From Bacillota bacterium (GTDB lineage: Bacteria > Bacillota > Clostridia > Oscillospirales > Acutalibacteraceae), in the NCBI GenBank assembly GCA_023418995.1, contig JAEZYP010000051.1, positions 1-37,560 of the forward strand: DNA of 37,560 bases, read 5' to 3'. How positions within the stretch are numbered: position 1 is the first letter of the stretch; every line of letters starts with the position of its first letter. Under the pieces are notes generated by a model. That model searched no databases. It worked only from the letters and a program-made list of their open reading frames with translations, and was not told the DNA's origin. Positions 32,757 to 37,560 of the stretch are shown here, piece after piece. The position numbers and the translations under genes are program-made.

Positions 32757-33626
32757 ATGACGTTACGGCACTATAAAATTTTTGCGGCAGTCTGCGATAC
32801 GATGAATATGACTCTCGCCGCCGATCGGCTTTTTATCTCGCAATCTGCGGTGAGCCAGGCGATTTCTGAGCTGGAATGCCATTACGGCGTGCGGCTTTTT
32901 GAACGGCTTTCCAAAAAGCTTTACCTTACACAGGCCGGTCAGAAGCTGCTGGGCTATGCCCGCCATATGATACGGATGAACGCCGAGGCGGAAAATGATA
33001 TGAAAGCGCTGTGTCAGAGCGGAACCGTTCGCGTCGGCGCGAGCGTCACCGTCGGCGCTCACGTTTTGCCGGGCATTGTTTTGCAGTTTCACAAAACAAA
33101 TCCCTCGGTGGGTGTCGAGGTCATAGAAGATAACACGGCGAAGATTGAAGCGCTTATTCGCAAGGATGAGATTGATATCGGTCTGGTGGAGGGCGAAACC
33201 GCCGACCCGGATATCGTCAGCCGCGCGTTCATGGAGGACGAGCTGGTTTTAATTTGTTCCCCGCGCCACCCGTTTGCGAACAGGAACAGGGTCGAGCCCA
33301 AAGCGCTGGAGCAGGAAGCCTTTCTTATCCGGGAACAGGGGAGCGGTACCCGAAAGACCTTTGAAGACCGGATGAGCGAAAACGGTTTGGTCTGGAAGGC
33401 GATATGGGTTTGCAACAATGCGGATACGATAAAAAACGCGGTGGCTGCCGACCTTGGAATTTCCGTAATTTCGCGGCTTGCCGTGCAAAATGAAGTGAAT
33501 TCGGGTCTGTTGTGCCAAAAGGAAATAAACGGGATTAAGTTCAAAAGGCAATTTAAAATTATTTATCACAGGAACAAATATATTACCGCTCCCATCCGCC
33601 AGTTTATCGCGTTGCTGCAATCCTAG
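32757..33626 (+). CDS. LysR-family regulator (YeiE/CysL-like)
   Basis: A 289-residue transcriptional regulator. Residues 1-60 are the winged helix-turn-helix: LRHYKIFAAVCDTMNMTLAA, LFISQSAVSQAISELE, LFERLSKKLYLTQAGQ. Residues about 90-289 are the substrate-binding-like effector domain with VRVGASVTVGAHVLPGIV, SVGVEVIEDNT and EQGSGTRKTFE, a segment frequent in the CysL/YeiE subgroup. GGGGGAG precedes the ATG. Divergent from the yeiH-like transporter, so it probably controls that gene and itself from the shared region. The effector is unknown. Confidence 0.92.
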   Translation: MTLRHYKIFAAVCDTMNMTLAADRLFISQSAVSQAISELECHYGVRLFERLSKKLYLTQAGQKLLGYARHMIRMNAEAENDMKALCQSGTVRVGASVTVGAHVLPGIVLQFHKTNPSVGVEVIEDNTAKIEALIRKDEIDIGLVEGETADPDIVSRAFMEDELVLICSPRHPFANRNRVEPKALEQEAFLIREQGSGTRKTFEDRMSENGLVWKAIWVCNNADTIKNAVAADLGISVISRLAVQNEVNSGLLCQKEINGIKFKRQFKIIYHRNKYITAPIRQFIALLQS

Positions 33627-33688
33627 TACTCAGTAACACCCAATCCAGATGAATATTGGCAGATTCGCACTTGTTTTATTGTCAAACC

Positions 33689-33717
33689 TTGCTATCGCGT
33701 ACAAAATTCGATACAAT
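33689..33717 (+). promoter_or_regulatory. Promoter for the initiating sugar transferase
   Basis: TTGCTA and TACAAT with a 17-base spacer, 32 bases before the ATG at 33750. Confidence 0.5.
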
Positions 33718-33749
33718 AGAAGCAAATTACATCGTGCAGAGGAAATTTT

Positions 33750-35144
33750 ATGATAAAAGAAAATCAAAGAATTCTAAACGCGTTTCTCGCGCTCGTTGAC
33801 GCCGGAATATGCTTCGCCGCAATGGTTTCTGCTTTTGCGCTGCATTTTATTAATTATCAGGGTTCCTTTTATATCGGGCTAAACTACTATATGAACCTGA
33901 TGATTTTTATCATCCCAATTTATTTTCTCATCTTCAATTACTTTGACCTTCACAATTCCTTCCGCCATAAATCGCTGATTTCAGAAGTCGGAAAAATAAT
34001 TCAGTCTAATTTTATCGGTGTTATTTTTATATTCGTACTGATGTTTTTGCTCAAGGAGGTTCACCCCTCCAGAATGGTAATCGTCCTGTTCGGTTGTATC
34101 GACGCGATACTTTCCTCGTTCAGCAGGTTTATTCTCCGCAAAATCCTTCGCGGCATGCGGGCAAAGGGCTACAATTTGAAGCACCTTTTGCTGGTCGGCT
34201 GGAATGAGGTGTCAGCGGAATTCTACGACAAGGTAACGGCAAACCGCAACCTCGGGTATGATTTTATGGGCTACCTGAGCCACAGCAAGGTAAGCACGGC
34301 GGGGCGCAAAATCGCGTATGCCGGCGGCTTCGGCACCCTGACGCACCTGTTGGAGCAGAAGGGCATCGACGAAGTGATTATATCTCTGGATTACAGCGAT
34401 TTTTCGGAGCTGGGCGGCATCATCGAAGCCTGCGAAAAAGCCGGGGTGAAGTCCAACCTGCTTCCGTTCTACACAAAGTACCTTCCCACCAAGCCCTATA
34501 TCGACGAAATCGAGGGTATGCCCCTGATTAATATTCGCAAGGTTCCTCTCGACAATATGCTCAACAGCTTTTGCAAACGCTTTTTTGACCTTGCGGTATC
34601 CGCGTTCGCACTGGTTTTGTTTTCTCCCTTTCTGCTGTTCACCGCAATCGGCGTAAAGCTGACCTCTCCGGGGCCGGTCATTTATCGGCAGGAGCGAGTG
34701 GGCAGAAATAAGCGTTCGTTTCAGATGTACAAGTTCCGTTCAATGAAAACAGACGACGGCAGCTCGGATATGACGACCTGGGGGACGAAAAATGACGACC
34801 GCCGAACGAAATTCGGAACGTTTATCCGTAAATGCAGCATCGATGAGCTGCCCCAGCTGGTAAACGTGCTGAAGGGGGATATGAGTCTGGTGGGGCCGCG
34901 CCCGGAGCGACCGTTTTTTGTGGACAAGTTCCGGGAGGAAATCCCGCTTTATATGCTCAAGCATCTGGTTCGTCCGGGAATCACCGGGTGGGCGCAGGTA
35001 AACGGCTGGCGGGGCGATACCTCCATTGAAGAACGGATTAAATGCGATATTTTTTATATTGAAAACTGGACCTTCCTGCTCGATATCAAAATTTTGTTTT
35101 TGACCGTATTCAAAGGGATTGTGAATCCAAGCGAGGAATTATAG
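33750..35144 (+). CDS. Polyprenyl-phosphate glycosyl-1-phosphate transferase (WcaJ-type)
   Basis: Starts polysaccharide synthesis by moving a sugar phosphate from a nucleotide sugar onto undecaprenyl phosphate. At 464 residues it has the long WcaJ architecture: four N-terminal membrane helices (about 10-125), a cytoplasmic Rossmann-like region (145-265) and a fifth hydrophobic segment with FFDLAVSAFALVLFSPFLLFT. It ends with the bacterial sugar transferase core: GPVIYRQERVG, KFRSMKTD, SIDELPQLVNVLKGDMSLVGPRPE and RPGITGWAQVNGWRG. It has its own promoter and terminator and lies 8 kb beyond the polysaccharide operon in GC-richer DNA. It may serve that locus or another surface glycan. Confidence 0.93.
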   Translation: MIKENQRILNAFLALVDAGICFAAMVSAFALHFINYQGSFYIGLNYYMNLMIFIIPIYFLIFNYFDLHNSFRHKSLISEVGKIIQSNFIGVIFIFVLMFLLKEVHPSRMVIVLFGCIDAILSSFSRFILRKILRGMRAKGYNLKHLLLVGWNEVSAEFYDKVTANRNLGYDFMGYLSHSKVSTAGRKIAYAGGFGTLTHLLEQKGIDEVIISLDYSDFSELGGIIEACEKAGVKSNLLPFYTKYLPTKPYIDEIEGMPLINIRKVPLDNMLNSFCKRFFDLAVSAFALVLFSPFLLFTAIGVKLTSPGPVIYRQERVGRNKRSFQMYKFRSMKTDDGSSDMTTWGTKNDDRRTKFGTFIRKCSIDELPQLVNVLKGDMSLVGPRPERPFFVDKFREEIPLYMLKHLVRPGITGWAQVNGWRGDTSIEERIKCDIFYIENWTFLLDIKILFLTVFKGIVNPSEEL

Positions 35145-35231
35145 ACACAAAAGCCGCTCTGAACACCCGCCGGAGATTGATAGGCAATCAACGATATAAA
35201 GCTGTTAAAAAATAAAAAGAAAAAATATTCG

Positions 35232-35267
35232 ACCGCTCATGTAATGGTAACATGGGCGGTATTTTTT
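35232..35267 (+). terminator. Intrinsic terminator after the sugar transferase
   Basis: ACCGCTCATGT pairs with ACATGGGCGGT (one T-G) across an AATGGTA loop and is followed by ATTTTTTATC. Confidence 0.85.
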
Positions 35268-35364
35268 ATCTTATTCTGCCTGTTTGAAATGAAACAAATT
35301 AAGCCGTTCCAGATATTATGGTGTGAAACCCTTTTGCAGAAATGAATGAAAGAGGTGACACAGC

Positions 35365-36360
35365 ATGAGATCGCAAGATGCCGAATCCAGAAATGAGCTG
35401 GATTGGGTCAGGCGCAGCCGGGGTACGGACGCCTGTAAAAAGTATTTTAGGCAGGTCGCAATGACGGACAGCCAAAAAGTCATTCTTCTGCTGAATGACG
35501 ACCGTCTGCTTTTTCCCACACTTTTTGTTTTGCAGCCGTTAATTTACGGATGGAATCTGGCGGATGCGCTATCGGAGCGCAACCGGATAGCCTTTCACAT
35601 ATGCGACAGAATCACAGAGGGAAAAAACACGGAGGAGGTTCCCCATTTTCCCCGGTCTATGGAAGGCGAGAAGGCTCACCAAACCTTGCTTTGGATGTTC
35701 CAAACCGGTGCTCCGGAGGATGGGTTAAGCAATGAGTTTGACGAGGTACTGGATATCATCGCCTCGGCAATTATCAGGACATATCAGGATGAGAGTATCC
35801 TTCCGACCGTGGCAAGGCTGATCTTTCAGCGGAACCGCAGGGGCAGCTTCTACCACGATCTGGTTTGGGCTTTTTACCGCACGAAGGACGTTTTTTCCCT
35901 GAAATATATCGCTGAGTATCTGAATTCAAATTACCGGAAGGATGTGGAGCTGGCGCACACGCTCCTTCATTTTAACCGGGATACCGCGCCGAATTCCCGG
36001 CGAACCAATGAATACGCGCAATACCTTTCCTGGCTGAAGGAAAACAGTCCGTTTCTTTCCTTTACGGATGAGGGCTTTCAGTTTTCCAACAGCCCAAACC
36101 CCTGCAACCTGAGTCTGGAGGCGAAATATCTGAACAAGCAGGTTCCCGTTCGAAGGCGTCAAGCGGATATTCCCTATACCGAAGAAGAGCTTGAGCGGTT
36201 AAAGGACTTTAAGGAAGCACAGCAGGAAGAGAGGGCATCGCTTGCCAACTACTCTCACAGTCTGTACGGAAGAAATCCAAGCGACTGGAACCAGTGGATT
36301 CATTACCCGGTAAGCAAGCAGCTCAATATCGCTAACTACGGCCGGAGGGATTTGGTATGA
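35365..36360 (+). CDS. Conserved-looking protein of unknown function, coupled to tgl
   Basis: A 331-residue soluble protein with a polar, largely helical sequence and no signal peptide or membrane segment. Visible landmarks are RSRGTDACKKYFRQVAM near the start, repeats of basic and aromatic residues (FYHDLVWAFYRTKDVF, YLNSNYRKDVELAHTLL) and a C-terminal YSHSLYGRNPSDWNQWIHYP. I do not recognise a family. Its stop overlaps the tgl start (ATGA), so the two are co-translated. GAAAGAGGTG precedes the ATG. The context points to a role in the spore coat, as substrate, scaffold or recruitment partner for Tgl, but this is inference. Confidence 0.7.
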   Translation: MRSQDAESRNELDWVRRSRGTDACKKYFRQVAMTDSQKVILLLNDDRLLFPTLFVLQPLIYGWNLADALSERNRIAFHICDRITEGKNTEEVPHFPRSMEGEKAHQTLLWMFQTGAPEDGLSNEFDEVLDIIASAIIRTYQDESILPTVARLIFQRNRRGSFYHDLVWAFYRTKDVFSLKYIAEYLNSNYRKDVELAHTLLHFNRDTAPNSRRTNEYAQYLSWLKENSPFLSFTDEGFQFSNSPNPCNLSLEAKYLNKQVPVRRRQADIPYTEEELERLKDFKEAQQEERASLANYSHSLYGRNPSDWNQWIHYPVSKQLNIANYGRRDLV

Positions 36361-37121
36361 TTGTTATCGCCGGTCAAGCCGCTGATCCGGAGAAGCTAAG
36401 CGCAGACTACGCGCCGGATTCCGTTGAACGCAAAATTATTGGTCAGATGGCTTCAAGCAGTGAAAAATACAGCTATGACACAGTGGGGCAGCTGAAATTT
36501 GAGCTTCGGATGCGAAAGGAAATCATCGCCGCATCCTATGAACTGAACAAAAGCAACTTTGGCTTTGCCGAATTCCGTAAATCGAGATGCAACCCGGAAT
36601 ACTGGAACCGTACGAGCGAAGGCGGATTTGAGTTGAAAAACGGAGTCAAAGCCAGTGACGCCATCCGCGATATTTTTACCAACAGCTCAAAGTATGCCAC
36701 CGAATGCGCTACCGCGATGATGATTGTTTACTATAAATCGCTTTTGGATATTTACGGAGATGATCTTTTTAACAGGACCTTTCAACGCATCGAGTTAATG
36801 AACTGGCACCATATCGACCGGCTTTTGCAGGATGTGGGACAGATGAAAAAACGAGCCGAGTATCTGCCGGGAGACCGCAGATATTTTATGAACCCGGATG
36901 TAGACCCGCTGACCCCGCAGTGGCAGGGCGAAAATGTAATTGATTTGAACGGAAACCTTTATTACGGTCATGGAATCGGAATCACGACCGGAGACAGAAT
37001 CATCAGCTCCTTAAACAAGCACCGAAGCGACGGGGCGGACGAAACCGCCTATCTGAAGGATTCCGCCGGACGCCCGAACTTCCGCCAGCTGGCCGATATT
37101 TATGGCCGGGCGAACCCGTAA
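36357..37121 (+). CDS. tgl: Spore-coat protein-glutamine gamma-glutamyltransferase
   Basis: Bacillus Tgl-type transglutaminase that crosslinks coat proteins through epsilon-(gamma-glutamyl)lysine bonds in the mother cell. At 254 residues it is slightly longer than B. subtilis Tgl (245). Seen: QLKFELRMRKEIIAASYELNK, YWNRTSEGGFELKNG, YATECATAM with E116 and catalytic C117, NWHHID, YFMNPDVDPLTPQWQGENVI with E192, and YYGHGIGI with H205. These correspond to the catalytic triad region (C116, E187, H200) of the Bacillus enzyme. The start overlaps the stop of the unknown upstream gene. It shows that the organism makes spores. Confidence 0.95.
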   Translation: MIVIAGQAADPEKLSADYAPDSVERKIIGQMASSSEKYSYDTVGQLKFELRMRKEIIAASYELNKSNFGFAEFRKSRCNPEYWNRTSEGGFELKNGVKASDAIRDIFTNSSKYATECATAMMIVYYKSLLDIYGDDLFNRTFQRIELMNWHHIDRLLQDVGQMKKRAEYLPGDRRYFMNPDVDPLTPQWQGENVIDLNGNLYYGHGIGITTGDRIISSLNKHRSDGADETAYLKDSAGRPNFRQLADIYGRANP

Positions 37122-37157
37122 ACCAATTGGCGCCCGAATATCCGTATTGCTGAATAA

Positions 37158-37195
37158 AAAAACGTGCCTTACGCTAAGCGTGGGGCACGTTTTTG
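37158..37195 (+). terminator. Strong intrinsic terminator after tgl
   Basis: AACGTGCC and GGCACGTT, extended by flanking A/T runs and an inner ACGC/GCGT pair with T-G wobbles, form a 17-bp stem with a TAA loop, followed by T residues. Confidence 0.88.
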
Positions 37196-37322
37196 ACTGC
37201 CCTTGTTTTTTTAATCCTGCGCTGCGTTCTTTTTAAAACAGCCTGTCCGCACTCCGGCTCTAAAAAATCCGCAGAAAGACGAAAGGCGTCGGAAGGGTAT
37301 CCGCCGCCTTATTTAACTGCCA

Positions 37323-37560
37323 TTAAACCTGGTTGGTTGCGAAGCATGAGATCGCGTTGACGGGTATGATGCATGACGTTCCCAACTGGTTCCCGCAGCT
37401 TCTCCGGTTCCCGCCGTTAAAGTTTTCACCCAGCGGATTCACAGGCGCAACGGGCAATTCGGTGGTGAGCTTTATATACTCGGGATTTACAGTGGAAAGC
37501 AGCCCGGTAAAGCCGCAGCCCGAGGCTCCGCCGCTTTTTGTAAACACCGTGCAAACCCGG
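37323..37560 (-). CDS. Partial cysteine-containing protein at the right edge
   Basis: The frame is open to the window edge, with its stop at 37323, and encodes about 78 C-terminal residues. It is polar and glycine-rich with five cysteines (VCTVFTKSGGASGCGF, RRSCGNQLGTSC, AISCFATNQV). It converges on tgl. I do not recognise a family. A small cysteine-rich protein beside a coat transglutaminase could be a spore-surface component, but this is a guess. Confidence 0.45.
   Translation of the reverse strand, partial: RVCTVFTKSGGASGCGFTGLLSTVNPEYIKLTTELPVAPVNPLGENFNGGNRRSCGNQLGTSCIIPVNAISCFATNQV

Overview
The window looks like a chromosomal segment of a spore-forming, low-to-moderate GC Firmicute, most likely a clostridium of the Ruminococcaceae/Oscillospiraceae type. 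Evidence: strong AGGAGG-type ribosome sites, sigma-A promoters with 17-nt spacers, a spore-coat transglutaminase (Tgl), a zinc-ribbon small protein of the kind common in clostridia, and IS1182-type transposase remnants. No rRNA, tRNA or CRISPR array was recognised.

Layout. (1) 1-2470: mobile-element debris: a tyrosine integrase on the minus strand with a probable N-terminal frameshift, gene fragments, and a serine recombinase split by a 17-bp tandem duplication. (2) 2.5-26.1 kb: an AT-rich surface-polysaccharide locus, nearly all on the plus strand. It starts with an ABC-2 exporter (Wzm-like permease, then a Wzt-like ATPase carrying an N-terminal HAD domain) and a 1034-residue glycosyltransferase-HAD-COG5610-like protein. 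A CDP-sugar set follows (rfbF, rfbG, a reductase and an RmlC-like epimerase), then an arylsulfotransferase-like propeller protein, a polytopic membrane protein and a GtrB-like glycosyltransferase. Next comes a deoxysugar set: NDP-hexose 2,3-dehydratase, a Gfo/Idh/MocA reductase, a second RmlC-like epimerase and a reductase-UDP-galactopyranose-mutase fusion, followed by rmlA and rmlB. The locus ends with two glycosyltransferases and a second COG5610-like protein. (3) 26.1-28.7 kb: decayed sequence, a broken IS1182-type transposase and two small genes. (4) 28.5-30.1 kb: a GNAT/YoaP-like acetyltransferase with a decayed SnoaL-like partner and an XRE regulator. (5) 30.3-37.6 kb: a visibly more GC-rich, housekeeping-like stretch with nagA, a YeiH-type transporter divergent from a LysR regulator, an initiating polyprenyl sugar transferase, and a gene of unknown function overlapping tgl.

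How the genes work together. rmlA/rmlB should make dTDP-4-keto-6-deoxyglucose. The 2,3-dehydratase and the Gfo/Idh/MocA reductase together would remove the C2 hydroxyl, the RmlC-like protein would invert one or two centres, and the fused reductase-mutase would reduce C4 and contract the ring. The predicted product is an activated 2,6-dideoxyhexofuranose for a surface polymer. In parallel, rfbF/rfbG with a paralogous reductase/epimerase pair should make a CDP-6-deoxyhexose. The glycosyltransferases would assemble the chain and the Wzm/HAD-Wzt pair would export it. The exact sugars, the nucleotide specificity of the middle enzymes and the role of the HAD/COG5610 modules are inferences. The most unusual features are the dideoxyfuranose gene set, the reductase-mutase fusion and the HAD-ABC ATPase fusion.
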